64,000 bases of DNA. Origin: Pseudoalteromonas luteoviolacea H33-S. GTDB taxonomy: Bacteria > Pseudomonadota > Gammaproteobacteria > Enterobacterales > Alteromonadaceae. The position numbers and the translations under genes are program-made. The notes beneath the pieces are model-generated. The model was not told the DNA's origin. It saw nothing but the letters and a program-made list of their open reading frames with translations, and searched no databases. Positions 17,436 through 25,120 of the stretch are shown piece after piece (position 1 is the stretch's first letter; the number at the start of each line of letters is the position of its first letter). The stretch lies in assembly GCF_001625695.1 (NCBI RefSeq), contig NZ_AUXY01000072.1, positions 62,001 to 126,000 of the forward strand, in the 5' to 3' direction.

Positions 17436-18428
17436 ATGAAAGCAATGGTCATCAATGAATTTGGCGGTACAGATGTATTTACACAAACAGAAGTGACAAA
17501 GCCGGAAGTCGGCACGGGACAGGTTCGCGTGAAGATAATGGCAAGCAGTATCAACACGGTGGATATGATGATCCGTGAAATGGGACCCGCGCTGCCACTC
17601 TCGCCTGCACTGCCCGCTATTTTAGGTATGGACTTTGCTGGCGTGATTGAGTCAATTGGTGAGGGCGTAGACGGTTACCGCGTTGGTGATGAGGTCTATG
17701 GTTGTGCGGGGGGCTTAGCTGATCTGCCAGGTGCACTGGCTGAATACATGATTGCTGACGCCAATTTAATTGCACATAAGCCGACTTCATTGAGTATGCG
17801 TGAAGCCGCAGCCCTACCATTGGTCGGGATCACTGCATATGAAGGCTTGGTACGTGCAGGCGTTGCAGATGGTCAGCGCGTACTTGTACATGGTGGTGCA
17901 GGTGGTGTCGGTCATGTGGCGGTGCAGTTAGCGGCTCATTTTGGTGCAGAGGTGTTTGCAACGGGCTCTAAACCAGACCAATTGGATTTAATCACGCGTT
18001 TAGGTGCGACCCCCATCAACTATCAAACGGAATCGGTGGCGGATTATGTCACAACGCATACGCAAGGGGCTGGCTTTGACTTGATATACGACTCGGTAGG
18101 TGGAGCAAACTTATTGAACTCATTTGAAGCGGCGGCACTAAACGGCCAGATTGCGACGACGGTGTCGTTGGCTGAGATTGATTTATCTGTGGCGCATTTT
18201 AAAGGGTTGTCACTGCATGTGGTCTTTATGCTTATTCCAATGCTGCATAATGTGAAGCGCGCTGAGCATCACCATATTTTGGCCAGTATGGCTGACATTG
18301 TCGATGCAGGTAAGCTCAAACCTGTGCTTGATGCTGCAGATTTGAGCTTTGCACAGGTCGGTGATGCGCATGCACGATTAGCCAGTGGCCAGGCGATGGG
18401 TAAGGTTGTAGTGAGTAACCTTTGGTAA
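17436..18428 (+). CDS. NADPH:quinone oxidoreductase-like MDR dehydrogenase
   Basis: 330 residues from ATG 17436, which has GAGGA upstream. An N-terminal GroES-like domain ('GQVRVKIMASSINTVDMMIR', 'AILGMDFAGVIESIGEGVDG', 'YRVGDEVYG') precedes a Rossmann domain ('VLVHGGAGGVGHVAVQLAAH'). The catalytic-zinc ligands of alcohol dehydrogenases are absent (an 'SSINTVD' segment sits where the Cys would be), so it belongs to the zeta-crystallin/QOR type rather than the zinc alcohol dehydrogenases. Such enzymes reduce quinones or enones with NADPH. Probably regulated by the divergent LysR protein. Confidence 0.88.
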   Translation: MKAMVINEFGGTDVFTQTEVTKPEVGTGQVRVKIMASSINTVDMMIREMGPALPLSPALPAILGMDFAGVIESIGEGVDGYRVGDEVYGCAGGLADLPGALAEYMIADANLIAHKPTSLSMREAAALPLVGITAYEGLVRAGVADGQRVLVHGGAGGVGHVAVQLAAHFGAEVFATGSKPDQLDLITRLGATPINYQTESVADYVTTHTQGAGFDLIYDSVGGANLLNSFEAAALNGQIATTVSLAEIDLSVAHFKGLSLHVVFMLIPMLHNVKRAEHHHILASMADIVDAGKLKPVLDAADLSFAQVGDAHARLASGQAMGKVVVSNLW

Positions 18429-18520
18429 AAAGAATTCGGCACTGGCTGTTGCAGCAATTAAAATAGGTGCAGATTTGACAATGTACCGCTATGATAAAAT
18501 TATGTGTCTAAGCGTATGAG

Positions 18521-18715
18521 TTGTCAGTGTCTTTTTATTTATTATCGCTATTGTTGATGTTTGCGTTATTCGGTGTGGCATCGACTTATTTATTGCGCTT
18601 TATGTATTGTTACTGGTTCAAAAAGCGCTTGGTGCTATCTTATTTGGGTTCTGCGGGTTTGTGTGTTGTCTTGGTGGTGCCATTGCTACTGCTGAACCAC
18701 TTCTTAGCGGGATAG
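18521..18715 (+). CDS. Small two-helix membrane protein
   Basis: A 64-residue hydrophobic protein with helices at about 5-27 and 40-60 and a basic loop between ('WFKKRLVL'), so a hairpin in the inner membrane is likely. Start codons available are TTG 18521 or GTG 18527, both unusual, and the ribosome site is poor, which lowers confidence. The stop codon lies inside a strong hairpin. No family recognised. Confidence 0.5.
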   Translation: MSVSFYLLSLLLMFALFGVASTYLLRFMYCYWFKKRLVLSYLGSAGLCVVLVVPLLLLNHFLAG

Positions 18716-18739
18716 GCAGTGATAGGGCTCACTGCCTAT
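18712..18739. terminator. Bidirectional hairpin between convergent genes
   Basis: ATAGGCAGTGA (18712-18722) and TCACTGCCTAT (18729-18739) form a perfect 11-bp stem with a 6-nt loop between two converging genes. No long T-run on either side, so termination strength is uncertain. Confidence 0.6.
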
Positions 18740-18743
18740 AAAC

Positions 18744-19127
18744 TTATTTCAATACGATTGATTTGCAAGTATTGCTGATGCACAGTGCTTGAATGGGTAG
18801 CACTGGCTCGCAAATTTCACTTGCGATCTTATCTTTATTATCGGCTTGCTCAGCTAGGGTGACTGCTTTAGCCGCGCGTTCGACATCGTCTTCATTCACA
18901 TTACGTGACGAGTACACTAGGTATCGGCTTGGCCCACCACAGGTTAGTCGCTCGCCAACTGCAATGACTTTGCATTGAAAGCTGGCATCACAGCCTTTAT
19001 CTGCAATGACCTGTTCAAGCGAACTGCTGGAATGGTTCTGAGTAAGTTGTGCGCCTGTTTCGGTGGTTGCACAGCCCGTCAAAAATATCATTGATAGACC
19101 AAAAACAATGCCGAGTTTACACTTCAT
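18744..19127 (-). CDS. Cysteine-rich lipoprotein (paralogue B)
   Basis: A 127-residue lipoprotein: signal peptide with lipobox 'IFLTGC'. The mature part has six cysteines in the order C-x5-C ('KGCDASFQC'), CGGPS ('LTCGGPSRYLVYSS'), a C-E-P, and a C-x4-C close to the end ('ALCISNTCKSI'). The same pattern is in the gene just upstream, so the two are tandem paralogues. Its ATG overlaps the upstream stop (ATGA), which suggests translational coupling. The fold may be stabilised by three disulfides. No function known to me. Confidence 0.8.
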   Translation of the reverse strand: MKCKLGIVFGLSMIFLTGCATTETGAQLTQNHSSSSLEQVIADKGCDASFQCKVIAVGERLTCGGPSRYLVYSSRNVNEDDVERAAKAVTLAEQADNKDKIASEICEPVLPIQALCISNTCKSIVLK

Positions 19128-19720
19128 CGATAGTCCCTAGTTGGTGATTTGTTCGTACCACCTAGTGTAACACAAGTATTTTCAACACATTGAGTTGTTG
19201 GCTGACGTAAATGTTCACAGATGCTGATCATGCCATGTTTGGCATTATATTGTGCTTCACTGTCAGTGAGTTTTTTAGCTAGCTCGTAAACTTTGTTTTG
19301 ATCTGCGGTTTTGGTAGAGAATACCAAGTAACTTGAAGGCCCACCACATGCGCGGCTACCCACAGGAATGGCAAGACATTGGCTATTACTGTCACAGCTT
19401 TTGTCTTTGGTAATGAAGTTTAAATACTTATGCTGATTTTGGATCCCAGCTTGTGAGATTTCATCTTCGTTGAAGTGGGCAATGGGCTCAGCTTTGGTGA
19501 TCATTTTCGCCGGTGCTGGCTTACCATGGCCAGTATCGTGGCGCACTGCTGACTTAGTTTGTAGTTGTGCTGGTGCCAGTTGTTTTTTATTTTGCTTAAC
19601 CGGTTGCTCAGCGACTTGTGATTGCGTTTGTTGTGACTGGGTTGTTTCAGAGTCTGCTTTTGTACTGGAACACCCTGAAATAACCAATAGGCTAGCGAGC
19701 GTTAGCTTAAATGCGTTCAT
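19124..19720 (-). CDS. Cysteine-rich lipoprotein (paralogue A, with linker)
   Basis: A 198-residue lipoprotein with lipobox 'VISGCSS'. A Gln/Lys/Ser-rich linker of about 85 residues follows, then the same six-Cys domain as in its downstream partner: 'KSCDSNSQCLAIPVGSRACG' leading into 'GPSSYLVFST', then 'SICEHL' and 'TQCVENTCVTL'. The linker would let the domain reach away from the outer membrane. Ribosome site AGGATAG precedes the ATG. The CGGPSxYLV core recurs in uncharacterised proteobacterial proteins. Confidence 0.82.
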   Translation of the reverse strand: MNAFKLTLASLLVISGCSSTKADSETTQSQQTQSQVAEQPVKQNKKQLAPAQLQTKSAVRHDTGHGKPAPAKMITKAEPIAHFNEDEISQAGIQNQHKYLNFITKDKSCDSNSQCLAIPVGSRACGGPSSYLVFSTKTADQNKVYELAKKLTDSEAQYNAKHGMISICEHLRQPTTQCVENTCVTLGGTNKSPTRDYR

Positions 19721-19910
19721 AATCTATCCTGTTTTTTTTTAACAGTGTGCCGTGCTTTGTGATGAGATACAAGAGCCGGCACGCTATGGGTTGAGCAACT
19801 CAATGGGTGAAAACTGTCCCAATTCAGTGAGCCATAGCTCGCCTGTATCATAGCTGAATAGTCTCAGGCGAGCGTGCATAAACCCAATATAAGATTAGAG
19901 CGCTTTTTGC

Positions 19911-21287
19911 TTACAGACCACCCTCAGTGAGTTTTTGTGGATCAAGTAGTGTTTTAAGCTCATCTTCACTCAGATCCGTATGCTCTGCGGCAACTTCAAT
20001 AATGGGGCGCCCTTCTTTATAGGCTAGTTTCGCAATGGCAGCTGCTTTTTCGTAGCCGATCACCGGATTCAGTGCAGTCACTAAAATTGGGTTACGCGAC
20101 AGTGCACGCTGAATGTTTTCTTCATTGACTTTAAACGTTGCGATGGCTTTATCTGCGATTAGGCGAGAGATGTTTGCCAACAACTCAATGCTTTGTAGGA
20201 TGTTGTAGGCAATCACAGGTAGCATGACGTTAAGCTCAAAATTTCCTGACTGACCACCCACTGTGATTGTGGCGTCGTTGCCGATCACCTGCGCACTGAC
20301 CATGGCCGCTGCTTCTGGGATCACAGGATTGACTTTGCCCGGCATAATTGAAGAGCCAGGTTGCAGTGCTTGCAGTTCAATCTCAGCTAAGCCTGCCAAT
20401 GGGCCTGAGTTCATCCAGCGTAGGTCGTTGGCAATTTTCATGTTTGCGACGGCCAAAGTTTTTAACTGGCCAGAAAGTGCAACGATGGCATCTTGTGAGC
20501 CAATGTTGTAGAAGAAGTTTGCACTAGGGTTAAAACGAATACCCACGTTGCTGCTTAAGTATGTATTAAATGATGCAGCAAATTGCTTATCAGCGTTAAC
20601 GCCTGTTCCCACAGCGGTGCCACCTTGGCCTAGCTGATACACTTTCTCTAGAGAAGACAAAATGCCTTCGTATGCTGAGTCAATTTGCTGTTGCCAACTG
20701 CTGAGGGTTTGAGCAAACGTTACAGGCATCGCATCCATTAAGTGTGTACGACCAGTTTTTACATGGTGACCCACTTCTTTGCTCTTTCTTTCAATGGTTT
20801 GTGATAAATGCTTAAGCGCTGGAAGCAGTTCATAAACCGCCGACGTTGCGCTACTGACGTGGATTGCCGTTGGGATCACATCATTTGAGCTTTGCCCCAT
20901 GTTGACATCGTCATTGGGGTGGATGTTTAAGCCACTTTGCTGGCTAGCAAGTGTCGCAATTACTTCATTGGCATTCATGTTTGAGCTGGTGCCAGAACCA
21001 GTTTGAAATACATCAACAGGGAATTGGTCTAGGTGAGCACCATCAATGATTTGCTGACAGGCTGTTGCAATGGCTTTGGCTTTATCTTGATCTAGGTGAC
21101 CTAACTGTGCATTGGCTTCTGCTGCAGCTTGCTTGATATAAGCAAGGGCACGAATAAAGCTGGTTGGCATGGTTAAGTCACTGACTGGGAAGTTGTTCAC
21201 AGCACGCTGTGTTTGTGCTTGATACAGTGCTGTTTCTGGTACTTCTAAAGTGCCCATGCTATCAGATGCGGTGCGGTAAGTGGTCAT
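19911..21287 (-). CDS. fumC: Class II fumarase FumC (iron-independent)
   Basis: 458 residues. The fumarase/aspartase signature 'GSSIMPGKVNPVIPEA' is present, as are 'TGSGTSSNMNANEVIA' and 'KTGRTHLMDAMP'. The enzyme interconverts fumarate and malate in the TCA cycle without an Fe-S cluster, so it replaces the iron-containing class I fumarases when iron is scarce. It lies 8 nt downstream of a 123-codon gene that has a near-perfect Fur palindrome in its promoter, which matches that role. Confidence 0.96.
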   Translation of the reverse strand: MTTYRTASDSMGTLEVPETALYQAQTQRAVNNFPVSDLTMPTSFIRALAYIKQAAAEANAQLGHLDQDKAKAIATACQQIIDGAHLDQFPVDVFQTGSGTSSNMNANEVIATLASQQSGLNIHPNDDVNMGQSSNDVIPTAIHVSSATSAVYELLPALKHLSQTIERKSKEVGHHVKTGRTHLMDAMPVTFAQTLSSWQQQIDSAYEGILSSLEKVYQLGQGGTAVGTGVNADKQFAASFNTYLSSNVGIRFNPSANFFYNIGSQDAIVALSGQLKTLAVANMKIANDLRWMNSGPLAGLAEIELQALQPGSSIMPGKVNPVIPEAAAMVSAQVIGNDATITVGGQSGNFELNVMLPVIAYNILQSIELLANISRLIADKAIATFKVNEENIQRALSRNPILVTALNPVIGYEKAAAIAKLAYKEGRPIIEVAAEHTDLSEDELKTLLDPQKLTEGGL

Positions 21288-21295
21288 ACTGACTC

Positions 21296-21667
21296 CTAGT
21301 TAAAAGGATTAAATTCGTGACTGATGATCCTAGCTTCGCGCTCAAGGCGGTAAAAAGGCGCCATAGAACGGTGTTGTTTTTTATAAAAACGTTTTAGTGC
21401 TAGAAGCGGTTTATGAAGTTGCTCGAAACATTGTTGGCGAAAGCTCTGGTGAACGAGTGGATCAGCAATGTGATTGAGTAATTCAAAAAAGACACGTCGT
21501 AAATAGAGTTCTTGTAACAATACGCAGGGTTTTTTTTCATACCACTTAGCCAGCTTAAATCCATCTTCGATAAAATTGGCCACATGTACAGGGGCCTCTA
21601 AGTAAGGGCGTTCACATTGTGTATCTAAGCGGGGTTGAAACTGACATAGAACTTGCGGTGTAACCAT
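21296..21667 (-). CDS. Small FagA-position protein upstream of fumC
   Basis: A 123-residue soluble, basic protein with Tyr/Phe/Leu-rich helices ('LYLRRVFFELLNHIADPLVH', 'QLHKPLLALKRFYKKQHRS') and no signal peptide. It lies between a Fur palindrome and fumC, the position of fagA (Fur-associated gene A) in the Pseudomonas aeruginosa fagA-fumC-orfX-sodA operon. Homology to FagA is not demonstrated here; the call rests on position and regulation. No clear ribosome site precedes the ATG. Function unknown. Confidence 0.65.
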   Translation of the reverse strand: MVTPQVLCQFQPRLDTQCERPYLEAPVHVANFIEDGFKLAKWYEKKPCVLLQELYLRRVFFELLNHIADPLVHQSFRQQCFEQLHKPLLALKRFYKKQHRSMAPFYRLEREARIISHEFNPFN

Positions 21668-21680
21668 GACGTATTATACT

Positions 21681-21713
21681 TTAGTGTAACGATAATTATT
21701 ATCATTACACTAA
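21681..21713 (-). promoter_or_regulatory. Fur palindrome controlling fumC operon
   Basis: A 33-nt inverted repeat centred on 21697: TTAGTGTAA, one mismatched base, then GATAAT, mirrored on the other side; 15 of 16 arm positions pair. Inside it, 21691-21709 matches the Fur consensus at about 15 of 19 positions. On the minus strand TTGCCA (21724-21729) lies 17 nt before AATGAT (21701-21706), so Fur would cover the -10 of a plausible promoter. Confidence 0.8.
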
Positions 21714-21762
21714 AATAGGAGATTGGCAACCCTTATGCGGATTGTAAATGATGGCGTTGTTG

Positions 21763-21933
21763 TCAGTTATAGCCCAAGATAAACTGTTCTGTGGTTTGAT
21801 CTTTTTCCTGCTCTTTACTGCTGAGCAGATCAGCGACTTCTTGTTGATAGGTTTGCTTAGACTCAGCGGCTTCTTGCTCTGGGATATGGCCTAAGCTTTG
21901 ATTGGGCATATGTGTCACTTTTGAGTACTTCAT
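21763..21933 (-). CDS. Small hydrophilic protein, unknown
   Basis: 56 residues from ATG 21933, which has GGAG 9 nt upstream; in-frame ATGs at 21942 and 21948 are poorer. It is very rich in Gln and Glu ('EQEAAESKQTYQQEVADLL'), highly charged, with no signal peptide or membrane segment. No family recognised. It lies upstream of the iron-regulated fumC operon on the same strand, but the Fur promoter between them argues for separate transcription. Confidence 0.5.
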   Translation of the reverse strand: MKYSKVTHMPNQSLGHIPEQEAAESKQTYQQEVADLLSSKEQEKDQTTEQFILGYN

Positions 21934-22131
21934 TTTTGGCATCTCCATACAGGGTTTTTGAACGGGTACACTAGGTACTTATAGTCAATACCTATGTTTT
22001 TTGCATACCATATACCAAAATTTTTTTATCTATATTTATCAGCACAGTAAATAGACATTAAGAATAACTCGTTGCAAAATGAGAGTCACATTGCGCCAGC
22101 TCGGCGCGTAAATGGTCTATTTAGGTGCAAA

Positions 22132-22722
22132 ATGACAAAGCCATACTCTCAAGCATGTGAAAATAATAAAGGGCCGATTTTAGCCCATTTAGGGCCTTTC
22201 ATCGGTGAGATGCAGAGTGTATTAGAAGTGGGCTCTGGGACTGGCCAGCATGCGGTGCACTTTGCCAAAGCACTCCCTCATGTGATCTGGCAAACCGCTG
22301 ACTTGCCTTGCAATCATGAAGGGATTATCAGTTGGTGTGAAGAGGCTGCGCTGGATAATTTGCGCCTTCCATTAGCGTTGGATTTAAACCAACAATGGCC
22401 TGTGGCAAAGGTGCCAGTGATTTATACGGCCAACACTTTGCACATCATTTCTAAAGCGCTGGTAGAGCGCTTTTTTAGCGGTGTTGAGCGTCACCTCGAT
22501 ACTGACGGGAAAGTGATAATTTATGGCCCGTTTAATTATCAAGGCGCATTTACGTCGCAAAGTAACGCCCAATTTGATGCTTTTTTAAAGTCTCGTGACC
22601 CGCACAGTGGGATCCGTGACATTGAATGGATTATGGCCCTTGCGACGGCTGCAGGCCTTAAGTTAGTGGCTGATCATGCCATGCCAGCCAATAATCGACT
22701 ACTGTGTTTTAAACGGCAGTAA
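22132..22722 (+). CDS. DUF938 SAM-dependent methyltransferase-like protein
   Basis: 196 residues from ATG 22132. The start 'KPYSQACENNKGPILAHLGP' and the SAM site 'VLEVGSGTGQHAVHFAKALP' are the DUF938 family signature; 'YTANTLHIIS' and 'VIIYGPFNYQGAFTS' are also conserved. Members have a class I methyltransferase fold; substrate unknown. The 3' end runs 24 nt into the reading frame of the convergent acetyltransferase-like gene. Confidence 0.88.
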   Translation: MTKPYSQACENNKGPILAHLGPFIGEMQSVLEVGSGTGQHAVHFAKALPHVIWQTADLPCNHEGIISWCEEAALDNLRLPLALDLNQQWPVAKVPVIYTANTLHIISKALVERFFSGVERHLDTDGKVIIYGPFNYQGAFTSQSNAQFDAFLKSRDPHSGIRDIEWIMALATAAGLKLVADHAMPANNRLLCFKRQ

Positions 22723-23859
22723 TGTGGTGCACTGGCGTGCATAATGGGTAATTTGGGTGCGCTCGGTATTGATAAAATCGCCTATCGCTTGGCTAAATAA
22801 AGGATGGCAGATGGTGTGATACGAGCGCGTAAACACCGGCTCAAATCCTCTTAGCAGTTTGTGTTCCCCTTGTGCGCCAGCGTCAAAACGCGCCAATTTA
22901 TGCGCAATGGCATAGTCGATCCCTTGGTAATAACATAGCTCAAAATGTAAGTGCTCACTATGCTCTAGTGTTCACCAATACCTGCCATATAATGTGTCTT
23001 TATCTTGAAGGTATAAGCTGGCAGCAATCAATTCCTGTGCATTGGATTGGTCGTGTTTTCGATAGGCACAGCAGAGCTTTACTTGCTCTGGAATGGCATT
23101 AAACAGCAGCTCAAAAAATGCGCGAGTTAAATAGCCATTGTGTCCAGAACGTTTACGATAGGTCTGACAGTAACATTGATAAAAAAGATCTATGATATTT
23201 TTATCAATGTGTGATGCATCAAGCCAGGCAATGGACAGCTCTGAGCTTTTAACTTTGTCGCGTTCTTTTTTTATCATTTTGCGCTTACGCGCTTTCATGG
23301 TCGCTAAAAAGGCATCAAAATCTACATAACCTTGATTATGCCAATGGAATTGCACACCATGGCGTTCAAGTAACTGCGCACTGGACCAAGCTTCCTCTTG
23401 GCGCGGGAAATTGACGTGCCAGCCAGACCAAGCTTGTTGCGCCGCTTCTCCATCGAGAACAGATTGAATGAACTGATATAGTGTCTCTGTGGGTGCTTCA
23501 CATAAAAGCCGCGCGCCGACTACCGGCGTAAACGGCACACCAGATAACCACTTGGGGTAGTAATCTAGGTTGTGTCGCTCATAGGCTTCTGCCCATGCCC
23601 AATCAAATACATATTCCCCGTATGAGTGGCTTTTAATATATCCAGGCAAAATGGCGACTGGGTGCGCGGTGTCTTGCTGGTATACCACCAAGTGATAAGG
23701 CTGCCAGCCTGTTTCGCGTCTTACACTGCCACTGAGTTCAAGGGCTGATAACCACGCATAGCTGGTAAATAAACTATCACCTGCTAAACGCTGCCAATGC
23801 GATTGCTCTACGGCACTGATGCTTGTTACAAATTGATGACGATACGACTTAATGGACAT
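22699..23859 (-). pseudogene. FemAB/GNAT-related gene interrupted by an in-frame TGA
   Basis: The frame from ATG 23859 encodes 295 residues of the DUF482 / peptidogalycan-biosynthesis family ('HVNFPRQEEAWSSAQLLERH', 'ARKRKMIKKERDKV') and stops at a TGA (22972-22974) directly after 'LYGRYW'. In the family this motif normally continues Gly-Cys-x-Glu. Downstream, the same frame stays open for 90 codons and still encodes the conserved end: 'LHFELCYYQGIDYAIAH' and 'FDAGAQGEHKLLRGFEPV'. Total length would be about 386 residues, as usual for the family. A GGA-to-TGA change explains the break. It overlaps the hydrolase gene by 11 nt at its start. It is a recent pseudogene, a sequencing error, or a readthrough gene. 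Confidence 0.82.
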
Positions 23860-25120
23860 GATGATTTAAGAACTCACTGAGTTGTTTGACCAAACCTGCG
23901 TAGTCAGGATTAAAAGTGACTCTGGCAAGTGGTGTGTGTGCCGCTTTATTGGTGCTGTGGTGTTCGCCAAAGGTAATTTGCTGTGCAGATTTACATGCTT
24001 GGTAGGCGGCTTCATCGGCAAAATAGCTGCCGCAGTGGCGATACGCGCCCTGCTCACCGTAGTAGGGGTGATGTTGTGGTATCAGCAAACCAACGTGCGA
24101 CATATCAATGACCTTGTCTAGTTTATCAATGCGTGTGAGTGCTATACGTTGGTCAAGCTCTATGGGATTATTTGCATAGAGCCGTAGTGCCAAGGGGGCG
24201 TTGTGTGTTTTGGCCCATCGCGTTAGCAAGTTCAGTGTGGCTTGGCTATCTATGGTGGCATCAACATCGCTCATTATGGTTAAGATAGGCAGATCTGTTG
24301 GCACGCTACTTTGCATCATATCAACCATAACATTATGTACTAAGGCTGCTGCGGCAAGGGGGAAAGACTCATACTTGGCAAAATCGAGATCGGCATCTTC
24401 ATCCAGCCAATTCATCAGCGGTAGCCAATCAACCCACTGTGCCATCCAGCTGTTTTTGTTATGTGACTCTGTGGCTGGCGCAACCAATGCCAAGGCTTTG
24501 AGGTTAGATGGTGTGCGCTTTTCAATCTCAAGGGTCGCTAATGCCGCACCGGTTGAGAAGCCCATAACGGCAAAGTGCTTGAAATCTCTGCTGGTACGCT
24601 CAATGGCGTAACTGACATGACGCTGCCAGTCGCGGTTGGATACACGCCTTAAATCATCTGCTGCCGTGCCATGGCCTGGTAACAGCAAGGTTCTGACATT
24701 AAAGCCCTGGCGATATAAATCTTGTGCAATGGCATTAAAAATATAAGGTGAATCGGTTAAACCATGGATCAGTAAAATGCCTTTGTCTTGGTTGTGATGT
24801 AAAAGCTGGTAAGGGGCGATGTGATCAAGGACTTGAGTTTGCTTCGCTTGCACAGGCACAGCAGCTGGCAGTGGACAGGGAAGCGTTGCCCGTTTGTTGC
24901 GCTTTGATATCAGGGCTCTGGTGGCATCGATATACTCAGCGTAAGCCATATTTTTTGTGAGCGTAATGGTGGCGGGACCTATGTTATTCGCATTGCGGTA
25001 TTCGCCAGTTTGGATGCCTTTTACGTACTGTTGATGATCTGTGGGCAGTGTTGTGCAGTCGTGTGCAGAGGCACTGACTACCCACAGTGTTGAGATTAAG
25101 CCGATGAATTTTTTGAGCAT
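23849..25120 (-). CDS. Exported alpha/beta hydrolase (carboxylesterase-like)
   Basis: 423 residues from ATG 25120, giving the signal peptide 'MLKKFIGLISTLWVVSASA'; an in-frame ATG 24 nt upstream (25144) follows AGGAG at short spacing and is an alternative. The alpha/beta hydrolase fold is shown by 'GILLIHGLTDSPYIF' (oxyanion HG) and the nucleophile elbow 'VMGFSTGAALATL' (GFSTG); a late Asp ('IMSDVDATID') and His ('DMSHVGLLI') complete a plausible triad. Substrate unknown. It overlaps the upstream histidine kinase gene by 25 nt and the downstream acetyltransferase-like gene by 11 nt, so all three share a transcript. Confidence 0.85.
   Translation of the reverse strand: MLKKFIGLISTLWVVSASAHDCTTLPTDHQQYVKGIQTGEYRNANNIGPATITLTKNMAYAEYIDATRALISKRNKRATLPCPLPAAVPVQAKQTQVLDHIAPYQLLHHNQDKGILLIHGLTDSPYIFNAIAQDLYRQGFNVRTLLLPGHGTAADDLRRVSNRDWQRHVSYAIERTSRDFKHFAVMGFSTGAALATLEIEKRTPSNLKALALVAPATESHNKNSWMAQWVDWLPLMNWLDEDADLDFAKYESFPLAAAALVHNVMVDMMQSSVPTDLPILTIMSDVDATIDSQATLNLLTRWAKTHNAPLALRLYANNPIELDQRIALTRIDKLDKVIDMSHVGLLIPQHHPYYGEQGAYRHCGSYFADEAAYQACKSAQQITFGEHHSTNKAAHTPLARVTFNPDYAGLVKQLSEFLNHHVH

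Noticed and set aside
22972..22974. TGA as a selenocysteine codon
   Set aside because: The family has Gly at this position and no SECIS-like hairpin was seen just downstream.
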